DNA of 64,000 bases from contig JAZHRO010000073.1 of assembly GCA_037157565.1 (NCBI GenBank), positions 94,962,001 through 95,026,000 of the forward strand, given 5' to 3'. This DNA comes from Thalassia testudinum. Its lineage: Eukaryota > Streptophyta > Magnoliopsida > Alismatales > Hydrocharitaceae. The position numbers were made by a program, and so were the translations under genes. Of the stretch, positions 32,628 through 42,439 are shown in pieces. The notes under the pieces were generated by a model that saw only the letters and a list, made by a program, of their open reading frames with translations, made no database searches and was not told the origin of the DNA. The stretch's first letter is position 1; each line of letters opens with the position of its first letter.

Positions 32628-33096
32628 TTTGAGGGGCGGCTGCGATGGTGCCACGTGGTGCATCCATCTTCTTCTCCTTGTATCTGATGATGTAGGCCAT
32701 CGATTCAGTTGATTTTTACGCCGTTGGACTGCAAGCGTCGATCTGGATCCATCTGTGAGGTTGGATTTGTCATTTGAGTTTCGGATATTCTTCAATTTCC
32801 CTTTGGCTCCTACTTCTTCTGCGGAGTACCTAGGGTGCTACGGGAGTCTGATTGATGCGCTCTTGGAAGAGTTGGACTCCTGTCGTTATTCCGAACAGAT
32901 CCATAGTGTTGGATCGATCATCTGTAGCCTTTGATTACCTGCAATTAGTAATACCTCTCAAATATCATGTTATTATGTATAAAACATATAAACATCTAAG
33001 ATGCAAAATACGATGTGTATGCATGGAGAATACCCATGTTAAGCTAGGTTCTACCTTAATTCAGGCGAATTAGGGCCTATGATTACTGCGCAATCA
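32628..33096 (-). mobile_element. ATH1 3' LTR, proximal (U3) part
   Basis: Continues the LTR interrupted by ATH2. On the minus strand it starts TGATTGCGCAGTAATCA at 33096, an inverted repeat with one mismatch, next to a polypurine tract. It shares blocks with RT-A (1-518) and RT-C (60200 onward). Confidence 0.8.
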
Positions 33097-34562
33097 TACC
33101 CCTATGCTTAAATCTTACTAGTCCCTAGCAAGTGGAAGACTAAATTTTTGTTTCATCCAAAAATTCAGAATCCAAATAACCGTGAATATATATTGTTGTA
33201 GCTTTTGCAACGGATCTGAGCAAAGAGTCGATATACATTTAATGATTGTACATGACCCCTAGTAAAATTATGTTGGGATAGTTAAACCCCTTCTCTGGGG
33301 AATGTGAACTATTCACAGATTTTAACCCTAGCTTTTGGCTTGGGTATAAGATGCCTAAGTTAACTGGATTTGTATTTGGTGGCTCACTCTCTTTTGGTGC
33401 TACGTAGAGACTAGTATTTCAAAATCTAGGTTATTAGATTATTAGATAACTTAACTTAGAGAAGGGCTAGAAATTGTGCTCTCTTTAATCTTTTGTACTT
33501 TTTCTTTTCTCTCTTTCTCTTTCTTTTTCTTTTTCTTTTTCTTCCTGAGCTCACATCATACCAGATTTGCAACTGTATTTGGTGGTCTTACATGTTATTA
33601 CACATTAATTAGGTTCTAATAACCCTACGACTAAGTCAGGCTCCTCAGCCCATATTCAGGCAGTCAGAAATACAGAAAAAAAGGTTAAGGCTGTATTTGG
33701 TGGTTTGTGGGGATGGTAGGTGTTTTTGCCTCAAAACATTTTAACTTACATAACTCAAACTTCTTAACATAACATTTTTTTTTTTTCAAAAGCAAATATC
33801 TCTTTTGTATGCTTTTTTTTTATCAATATATATATATATATATCTGCTGGCACAATGCCATTACCAACATAACATAATGCAACAATTCAACATGACATAC
33901 AAACTTTTATTCATGAGGCATTATTTAGGATTTTTGGGGATGACCAAGAGGATCTCAGGTGACTTATTTGGTGGAAGTGCCTGTTCTCGGCACTGGGTAG
34001 GGAATGGATATGATGACGTATTTCTGACCTTGACATTAGTACCCTCCTTTACCTGAGGATTCTGTAGAGGACGGTCGTGACCATCCACCTCAGTCATAGT
34101 TTTATTAGAACCCACTCTCTGTGTTTTTGCCTTATTTGGTGGCTCTCATATGGAATTTCTCACAGAATTAGTACGCAATAATTGAGAGCAAAAACTATGC
34201 CCACCTCCAAATATCATTATTCAATTATTAAAGATTAAAGATTTCTTACACTGGCCTTACAGCACCAGTAGACTCTCTACTCTCATCTCACATATGTTTT
34301 GGTGGATCTACTAGAAGATGGCTCACCTGACACCCTGATTGCTGTCCAAGGGTTTAGGAGAAGAAGTAATGCTTCTTCTCAACAAAATTGAGATGTCTAT
34401 CGATTTTCACAGTGGATCCATTGCAAATTTTACATGTAGATGTGAGGTTATACTGGATTCTAAGCTTAGGAATCTACTAAAGAATAAATCTTTAATAAAA
34501 CTTCTTGATAAAACAATCTAATCCCCCACTTGTTGGCAGAAAATTTTTAGCTTTTATAGACT
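33097..34562 (-). other. ATH1 3' noncoding region
   Basis: Minus strand: polypurine tract GCATAGGGGTA against the LTR, hairpin at 33115-33131, a CT/GA-rich run (33500-33545), TATTTGGTGG decamers on the plus strand (33373, 33576, 33694, 33965, 34133) and the block shared with ATH2 and ATH3 (33950-34110). I find no sense-strand env-like ORF. Confidence 0.75.
33115..33131 (-). other. PPT-adjacent hairpin of ATH1
   Basis: TTACTAG, loop TCC, CTAGCAA on the plus strand. One G-to-A change breaks a single pair relative to the other copies. Confidence 0.75.
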
Positions 34563-34600
34563 ACCCCCTACCTAAGTGTTTGCATGTCCTCATGCATGAA
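34563..34600 (-). other. Internal polypurine-like block of ATH1
   Basis: Minus strand CATGAGGACATGC, then ACTTAGGTAGGGGGT, just downstream of the integrase relic. Confidence 0.7.
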
Positions 34601-34749
34601 TAAAAGAAATAAGACAGGGTGTATGTGTCATACACAATGCCATCACTGCAATGCCATACACAATATGCAAAACAATATACAAAACAATATGCGAAAATGA
34701 AATATGCTATGTATATATGGTATGTATTTATTTATACGTGCTAAGTTTA

Positions 34750-35572
34750 ATGCCTCCAGCTGGGCAACTCATCAGTCACACGTCCTAAAGAAGATGTATT
34801 GTTTCATCAGTAGGAGAAGGTTCCTGGGCAAAGAATGGTTTAAGGCGCTAGCCATTAACCATGAAAACATGCCCAAATTTCAGGTCTCTAATTTGGACTG
34901 CCCTGTTAAGATATGGGTGGACCACCAAAAAAGTCCCAGTCCACTTGGACTTGAGCTTTCCAGCAAAGAATTTGAGGCAGGAATCAAACAATCAGAAATG
35001 CTAGTTAGGTGCAAACTCCTTCCTCCGAATGTGCCGATCATGGAAAGCTTTTTGTCTTGTTTTTGTATATTTTTGCATTCTTTTATGCTTCCCACCTAAT
35101 CTCCTCTAACTCGCTAAGCTGGAGCTTCCTTTCATAACCTCCGGCCTCGAGGTTAAAATTACACTTCTGCACTACCCAAAAGGCACGATGCTCCAACTCC
35201 ACAGGAAGGTGACAGGCCTTTCCATACACCATAAGGTATGGTGACATTCCGAGCGGGGCCTTGTACGCGGTCCGATATGCCCATAGTGCATCAATCAATT
35301 GATTGGACCAATCCTTCCTATCAGGTTTAACCGACTTTTGAAGGATAAGCTTGATTTGATGGTTTGATACTTCATCCTACCCATTGGTCTGTGGGTGATT
35401 TGGGGTAGCAATGAGGTGCTGTACCCTGTATTTCTTCAATAATGATCTAAAAAGGGCATGGATGAAGTGACTTCCCCCATCGCTTATCAGGGCGTAGGGA
35501 ACTCCGAATCTCGTAAAAATGAAATCCCGAACAAAGGATATAACAGTCTTATGATTAGCTCATCTTGCTGGG
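34750..35572 (-). pseudogene. INT: ATH1 integrase, C-terminal half
   Basis: Relic of an Athila integrase on the minus strand: the second catalytic Asp context (ISDGGSHF) lies near 35485, the Glu region near 35355 has a TAG where Gln is expected, and [23 protein letters not shown] and the ELEEIRWEA end are legible in 35083-35298. The GPY/F part follows with frameshifts. ATH3 cuts the gene at 35572 and the N-terminal half resumes at 59506. Confidence 0.85.
35568..35572. repeat. Left target-site duplication of ATH3 (CTGGG)
   Basis: Partner CTAGG at 59501-59505 with one mismatch. Removing ATH3 joins the two integrase halves at the position equivalent to 45580-45600 in ATH3. Confidence 0.8.
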
Positions 35573-36740
35573 TGTTGATAATTGTAGAGCGCATTTTAAT
35601 AGGAAAACGTTATAGTATAGTGTGCAATATGATCAAACAAAGATATTTAATAAAAGATAATGAGACTTGAGTCTCGGTCGTTCATCTCTGGGAGGCGTTT
35701 GTTTTACTTTTGAATTCAATCTTTTACTGGTCTACTTTGTTTAAAATCGCACGTCGACTTCCAGTCTTCTGATTAAGATTTCACCACTTCTATTATGAAC
35801 CCTAATCACGTGTGCATGTGTTAAATAGATCACAAAGGTGAAAGTGTGAGTTTCTGTGCGCACGATTCTAGTGAGGTGGTGACTATTTACAAAAAATGCG
35901 TCTATAGTTAGATTTTTTATATTTTTCGGAAATGACATGCTTGTTGCAAAATATCAGAAATTACAAACAGGAAATGTTAATCACACAAAAGATATTGCAA
36001 TGAGCTCATGATGATTCTCAACACATAGACATATATATATAGAAAATATATTTTTCATTCATTCATTTGGAGAGTGTTTGCAACATAAACTTGTAGAGGA
36101 AAGCTTGTACATGAATGCTTAAAAATATAGATCTAGCTATCAGAAAACGATCGCATACAAGAATCTACGGGGAGATTTTGCATGCATCATTGGGGGAGAA
36201 TAAGGACTACACTACTAAGCAATAAATAAGAGCAGTAAATGTAAAGAGCTAGCTACTAATCTATCAGAAGTGAGGGCATTCGAAGGTGGTCTCCGATGGC
36301 CTTAGAGTCGTTGAGAGGAGAATGATGGGTGGCCAATGGAGCTTAGGCCGGCCCTTGGAGAGATAGAGGAGTGATCCAACATCCTGGCATGGTGTCCTTC
36401 ATGGTGGTGCTCAGTTCGCGGAGATGTTGGTGGAGTTGGTAGTGGCTAGCCTAAGTGGAGGTGGATGGAGCCAAGCAAGTATGGCCAAAAAGTGGATTAA
36501 AAATAATGAATGTGGATGCATGCAAATGGCCACCCCATAGGACTTTCTATAGACCCAAGGGATTCTCTCTAGAGAAGTGTGGAACTCTCTAGAGGGAGCC
36601 CAAGAGTGGCCGACCAAGTGGTTTTGAGATCCAAAAAATGTGGATCTCAATTTGAATGCCTCTTGATTGCTAAATTTGGCAACCAAGAGTGGCACCACTT
36701 GGAGAGAGTTCTAGAGAACTCTAGATGTGTGGGATTGTGT

Positions 36741-36771
36741 GAATGTGTGTGTGTGTGTGTGTGTGTGTGTG
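36741..36771. repeat. (GT)n microsatellite in the ATH3 3' LTR
   Basis: About twelve GT units; the other LTR has only about six (58346-58358), so the tract changed after insertion. Confidence 0.9.
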
Positions 36772-37219
36772 GTTGTGCCCTATGTGGCTAGGTGGTTTAG
36801 GTTAGGTCCTAAGGGGTTTAGGTAGGTGTATGCCTTGAATTAGGGTTACAAACCCTAATTGCTAAGAGGAAATTGCAATTAATCCTAACCTAAGTTTAAT
36901 TGAATGAGTGTGAACCTAACTGAGAGTGAAATAACTTAATTAGGTTGGGTTTAGGTTAATTGGACTCGCACTAAGTCCAATTGAACTTGTGTGGGTTGAG
37001 ATCTAAGCTCAATTGGACTCAATGAGTCCAATTGACTTAGGTGATGGTAATTGACTTTGATCTAACTCAATTAGGTTTGGTGAGGACCTAATTAGGTCCT
37101 TAGGTAGGTTTAGAGGCGATGTAATAGGGTTAGGACACCTTAATTTAGGTTCCTATGGGGTTGGGATTAGGTCTAAAGAGCTAGAAATCCAAGATCAAGG
37201 CTTGAATCTCAAAATAGGA

Positions 37220-37475
37220 ACTGGAGACCAGTTCCAGACATCCAAAAATATGTTCAGACGACTTATACTAAAAAATTAGAAGTCCAGATTTTAGTTCGAG
37301 ATGTCCAATCTGAGTCAGAGGGAAATCTAGGTTCTGTTTGGGTATTCTGTAGAAATTGGACGTCCGACAAAGTGTCTGGACATCCAATAACACTGGAGAA
37401 GTGGGTTTGAGGTGTGCTAGAGTTTGCTAAGGGTTCTAGACGTCCTATAACTTATCTGGACGTCCAGAAAAGGGT
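37220..37475 (-). repeat. Dispersed GGACGTCC/AGACGTCT words in the ATH3 LTR
   Basis: Includes TGGACGTCCGACAAAG, TCTGGACGTCCAG and TAGACGTCC, plus CpG-decayed forms (GACATCC, GATGTCC). The equivalent stretch of the other LTR is 58800-59045. Confidence 0.75.
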
Positions 37476-37924
37476 TCGAACTAGGGTTTTAGGGCTTCTT
37501 AGGGTGTTGTGACCTAATCGAAGGGTGGCCAAGATTTGGGGAAAGTCTCTAGGCTATCCTAGGGCTAAGATGGACCTAAGCTCTTCAAATTTTACTACTT
37601 TATTCCTACTTAATAGAATAGAAAACCTTAACTCCCTTACATCATTATTCTTACATCTAATCTAAGCCTTCTGCTCCATCTCTACTGCAACACCCATTAT
37701 TCCTGATCCAGCTTCAGATCCTGCTCTAGATTTAGCTCTCGATCAGCTTATTGCCTGCAATTGACATAATAAACTTAATCAACACATTATATCATTATTT
37801 TATGCATAGCTAAAGGAAAGCAGTAAAGATGCAAATAATGCTTATGCATGCATGAATAACCCAAACTTATGCTAAGTCCTAGCTTAATCTAGGTCAATTA
37901 AAACCCATGATTGCTACGCAATCA

Positions 37925-39283
37925 TACACCCATGACTAAATTTGCTAGTCCCTAGCAAATGCAAGACTAAATTATTCACATAAGGGTCCTAAGGGACTAA
38001 TTATTTTATCAAGTGTATGCCTAGAGATTTTTCCCCTTTTTGTTTTCATCTTATGCTCTAGAAATCCAAACAATCCTGAAAGTGCAGCTATGTAGCTTTT
38101 GCAACGGGTTTGAGTGAAAAACTGTTACACCTCTAAAGCCTGTACTTGACCCCTAGTAAAAACTCTAGCTGGATAGGTGGACTTCTTCCCTCAAGGTATT
38201 CAAGATATTCTATGAATTTCACCCCAACTTTAGGCTTAGGTAGAGAATCTTTGAGGGAAAAGATTATATATTTGGTGGCTCACTCTCACTTAGTGCTACA
38301 TAGAGTCTAGTACTGTAGAATGTAGATTCTCTGATTACTAAGTAAATTAACTCAGAGAAAGATGAGAAAAACTATGCTCTCTTTTGATTCCTTTGTATTC
38401 ATTCCCTCTTACTCTTTTTCTGCTTCTTTTCTTTTCTTTTTCTTGGAGCTCACAATCTCACCAGATTCACACGTATGACCTGTATTTGGTGATCTCACTT
38501 GGCATTAACATTTTAATTGATTTTCCATAACCCTAACACTAAGTCAGAATTCCTCAGCCAGTATTCGGGCGGTCAGAAACACAAGAAATGTGGGTTAAGG
38601 TCATATTTGGTAGATCTCAAATTTATTTGGTGGTATTCCCCCAATGCAACTGGAATAAATATTCACTCTTTTTTCTTTGCTTTTTCTTCTTTTTCTAATA
38701 TTTTTTTGCATTTTTTTTCTTTTTCAACATAACACAACTAGCACACATCCATGAACTTTATTGAGGAGGCATTATTAGGGATTGGTGGTACTCAAGAGAC
38801 ATTAGGTGGCTTATTTGGTGGAAGTGCCTACTCCCGACACTGGGAGAGATGGATAGGACGGTGTATTTCTGACCTTGACATCAATACCCTCCTTTAGTCG
38901 AGGATTTTGTAAAGAATGGTCTAACCATCCACCTTATCCCTAGTTTTATGAAAACTCGCTCTCCGCATATTTGCCTTATTTGGTGGCTCTCAATATTTCA
39001 CACAAAATGTATTTGCAGGAACAGAGAGCAAAAACTATGTCTAGTCTCAGAGTATCATCACCTAATTATCTAGGACTCCAGATTCCTTGTACTAATCTTA
39101 GAGCACCAATGCACTCTACTCTCATCTCACACTATTTGGTGGATTTTTGGAGGAAAATCTGCCTGACTCCCAAAACACTGTCTAGGGGTTCAGGGAAAGA
39201 AGCACTGCTTCTTCTCAACAGACTGAAGATGTTTATCAGCCTTCACCGTGAATCCATTGCAAATTCTACGTGTGTGTGAAAAG
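37925..39283 (-). other. ATH3 3' noncoding region, first part
   Basis: Contains the hairpin (37941-37959), TATTTGGTGG decamers (38269, 38624, 38812, 38977, 39133) and the block shared with ATH1 and ATH2 (38795-38960). A degenerate purine tract (CATGGGTGTA on the minus strand) abuts the LTR. Confidence 0.75.
37941..37959 (-). other. PPT-adjacent hairpin of ATH3
   Basis: TTTGCTAG, loop TCC, CTAGCAAA: perfect 8-bp stem, identical to that of ATH2 read on the other strand. Confidence 0.85.
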
Positions 39284-39875
39284 TGAAGGTTCACCCTACC
39301 AGGAGGGATGACGTAATAATTGCGAAAATAAATAATAAACAATCTTCACAAGATGCAATCACATAAAAGGCACAAAGTATTTTTAGGTGGAAACCCAAAC
39401 CGGGTGAAACCACCACCTAACCCTCTCGAGTTAGGATTTTCCGATCAACCAAGTTTATCAAAATCCACTAAACCGAATCACTTTAAAATGAGGGTGATTC
39501 CACCTCAATTACAATCATGCTACTTAGACGAGGGTAGCGTACCTCAACCCCTTCTCTTCACGAGAAGGATTTTGTCTCGTGAAGGAGACGGGAATTCGCA
39601 AAGCGAATACCCAACCAAATAACAAAGATAAAGCAAGTAATCCTATAGAGCCAAAAAAGTAATATTTAACCTAAGCTTCTATAGGAAATAGGATGCTTCC
39701 CTTTGAAAGGAGTGCGTCGAGTTGATGACGCGGTGCGTGAGCCACGCGACAGCGCAACTTCGCTCCCGTGAACTACGGCGGGAGAGAGCAAGAGAGACAC
39801 AAAATGGTTTGAAAGTGTATTGCAAGGTGTGTCTTGGTGTTTCTTGGTGTTTGTTTGTGTTGCAAAGGTTCCCCT

Positions 39876-39885
39876 CTATTTATAG
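39876..39885 (-). promoter_or_regulatory. TATA box in the TG1 3' LTR
   Basis: Minus strand CTATAAATAG; conserved at 43084-43093, 48294-48303 and 51535-51544 in the three other LTRs of the family. Confidence 0.75.
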
Positions 39886-39989
39886 TGGCCTTAGGAAGGC
39901 TTTGGAAGGCTTAGGAAAGGTTCTATAACCGTTGGGTGCAAAGCCCAAGAGAATCACCCCAAAATCAGGAACAATCATTGTTCTGACAG

Positions 39990-40520
39990 GCTTATCAGAC
40001 GTCTAATTCTGGCATCAGACGTTTGGAAGTTCACTTTAAGACGTCTGATTTTGGGCGGGTCTCTTCCTGACTTGGATCAGATCATAACAGGGTTCTAATG
40101 CAAGTCCATCAGACGATATATAGGACGTCTGGCACTATGTCTGGACGTCTGGAAACCTACTTTTTCTGTGGGAATGGATTTCCAAGAGAGTGCAATGGCT
40201 AGAAAATCTCTGAGAAGAGATTTTGGGTCAGCCGAGGCAAAACGGTCAATTATCAGACGTCTGGACAGTCCTATGGACGTCTGATAAGGCTCTAACGGTC
40301 ATATTCTTGAGTGTTTGCTAAGCCAGCCAACGGTCCACTAATTGGACGTCTGGCAAAGTCATCAGACGTCTCCTAAGATGTCTGGTCTAAGGTCTGGACG
40401 TCTGATTTCATCAGACAGAACTAACTATGTCCAGCCTAACAGTTATCAACCGTCTGAATCAACAGTCAGACGTCTTAAAACACTTTATCAGATGTCTGAT
40501 TTGAGAATTAGACGTCTGGA
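39990..40520 (-). repeat. Array of CAGACGTCTG palindromes in the TG1 3' LTR
   Basis: A dozen or so copies of AGACGTCT or its close variants, irregularly spaced at roughly 20-60 bp, in the LTR upstream of the TATA box (minus orientation). Confidence 0.85.
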
Positions 40521-40929
40521 AGTGCTGTTTAAACCCTATATTGGTTTTCTAAGTTCTCTACAGAAAACCTAAGTATCCTAGGGTTGTGCAGGTGTTCCTA
40601 GGACTACTGTTATGGTACTTTGAGGCTCTTTAACAGAAATCCAAGTAACAAAAATAAAGAGCAACAAAAGAAACGAAAAATACAATGAGTACAAGAGAAG
40701 GAAATCTATCCTATTCTTCATCTCCTTCCTTCTTCAATATATCGCTCCTTGCGAATCTCTTCTGCTCTCCATCAAGCTCCTCCAATCCGTCCTGGATGCG
40801 AGCTCGAATTCCATCTAAACACGTCTACATTTGCAATTGACCTGAAATCTAAGACTCCAAGTGCAAATGTTAAATAACACGTGTTTTGTTATCATCAAAA
40901 TAAATGATCGTGGTGCTCTAGCACCAACA

Positions 40930-41225
40930 ATCTCCCCCTTTTTGATGATGACAAAACCATAAATAATAGTGCAGAAAATCCTCCCCCTTTTTGACATTAT
41001 CAAAAAGGTTTAATTGATTTTACATTTCCTATAACTCCACCTTAAAACATGCTCTTCTATAAATTTCTTTTAACAAAGGTGATGTCCTCCCCCTTTTTTT
41101 CTTTTTATAACAACAAGATAGCTATTACTTTTCTCCCCCTTACTAAAGGAAATTTAGCTAACATGTAACTCCCCCTTAAAAATTAACAATTAGCTCATAA
41201 CTTTTAGCTCCCCCTATCTAAATGC
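40930..41225 (-). repeat. Multiple CTCCCCCTT (polypurine) tracts in TG1
   Basis: Read on the minus strand, AAAAAGGGGGAGA abuts the LTR (40930-40943) as the PPT. Further AAGGGGGAG-type tracts occur near 40980, 41088, 41133, 41170 and 41208. TG2 has the same series at 49367-49640. Confidence 0.85.
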
Positions 41226-41263
41226 TAATGATAAAAAGATAGGGTGAAGAATTTTTACCTCAC

Positions 41264-42385
41264 CTACCATGGCCAATAAAATGGCCCATATGGTGGTGGT
41301 GGATGCCACATCGGATGGGGCTCCCATCCGTAGCTTGGAGGCCCGGGCATTGGCGCCGGTCTCCAGTCTGGCGGTCGACGTGCGGCGGGTCCGTCGTTTG
41401 TTCGCCGTCTCGTCGGTCTTCTTGTTCTCCTCCTTAGTCTACTCCTTGGTTCTCCCAACTCGAGTTGACCAGACTTGAGCTTGTAGGTGCAGTCCTTTGT
41501 GTTGTAGTTATCCCTGAACCCTACAAAACAAGATTCTAATTTTTTCTTCGGTATCCAAGTGAGCTTGGATCCGGATCGATTAGCGAGTCTCCTTGACGGA
41601 GATCCTTTCTCAACCTTAGGGCTATAAAAATTATCAACTTTGTTGATTAATTTGTTAGAATTTTCCCTGAGACATGCGATTTCTTTTTCTATGGTATGAA
41701 TCTTAGTCTTTAAATCACATATTTCTAACTTTAGACTAACATTTTCCTCAATCAATTTATTATTTTCATTGATGAGGTTTTGATTTTCTAATAATAGGTT
41801 ATCATTTTTAGGACTAGCTTCTAGATCCTTAAGTTTTATTTCTAACCTATCATTTTCACTTCTAAGAAAACTAAGATTCTTTTTCATGCTTTTATTTTCT
41901 ATTTTTAGTGATTTACTAAGCTCATACAGCTCATTAAAAGCATCTTGTAAATCTGAGTTTACCTCATTGCCGCTGTCGTTGTCGCTTTCTCCGATTACCA
42001 TGCAACCAAGGCACGCGATTTCCTTCTCCCCGAGATCTTCCGAGCTCGTCTCCTCGTGAGTGCCTTCCAACCTCCTCCATATCTCGTGGGCGGTGGTGCA
42101 CTCTTGGATTTGTTCGAATTCCTTCGGACTCAACGCGCAATACAAGGCATTCATTGCCTTTGCGTTGAGTGAAAGCTCTCGAATCTGCAGTTGCGAGTAG
42201 CCTCCTTGGGGTCACTTTGGGATCTCGTATGGGGTTTCGCAACATCCCCATATCACAAAGTCAGTGGCTTGGAGCCACGTCTTCATTCTCAACTTCCAAT
42301 ATCCAAAGTCCCTCCCGTCGAAATAGGGTGGTCGAACGGTGGACTGCCCTTCGGAGATTCTGATTGCGGATGTGCTTCCCTCCAT
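41264..42385 (-). pseudogene. gag: TG1 gag (copia type) with Arg-rich and Pro/Trp-rich tail
   Basis: Starts at 42385 (MEGSTSAIR) and would be 373 residues. A TGA at 42212-42214 (codon 58, CGA in TG2) is the only break. N-terminal copia Gag motifs: PPYFDGRDFGYWKLRM, LSLNAKAMNALYCALS and TTAHEIWRRLEGTHEE. Then come a long acidic coiled coil rich in Glu, Asn, Lys and Leu (about residues 130-240), a YNTKDCTYKLKSGQLE segment, a cluster of Arg (RSRLRRRTRRPTRRRT) and a tail ending PPPPYGPFYWPW. No CCHC zinc knuckle is seen; the Arg cluster may bind RNA instead. Confidence 0.85.
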
Positions 42386-42425
42386 TTGATCTCTTGCCGG
42401 GTGTTACTCCGATCTCGCAAGACAT

Positions 42426-42437
42426 GCTCTGATACCA
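42426..42437 (-). promoter_or_regulatory. TG1 primer-binding site, initiator tRNA-Met
   Basis: Minus strand TGGTATCAGAGC, two bases inside the 5' LTR; the classic copia primer site. Confidence 0.92.
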
Positions 42438-42439
42438 AC

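Larger units (their letters stand above)
35573..37924 (-). mobile_element. ATH3 3' LTR
   Basis: Pairs with 57170-59500. Its right end TGATTGC-TAC-GCAATCA (37908-37924) is a perfect 7-bp inverted repeat. It contains a GT microsatellite (36741-36771) and several GACGTC words (37220-37475). Confidence 0.92.
39284..40929 (-). mobile_element. TG1 3' LTR
   Basis: 72 bp shorter than its partner. Two deletions are visible: one of about 50 bp near 39783, flanked by GAGAG, and one of about 18 bp near 40030, flanked by the GACGTCTGATTT word. TATA box at 39876-39885; end hairpin at 40911-40926. Confidence 0.92.

Noticed and set aside
36741..36771. The GT run as a functional Z-DNA enhancer
   Set aside because: Short and variable between the two LTRs; nothing beyond the repeat itself supports a function.
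39990..40520. CRISPR-like reading of the regularly repeated GACGTC words
   Set aside because: Repeats are only 8-10 bp, palindromic, irregularly spaced and lie in LTRs of a plant retroelement.
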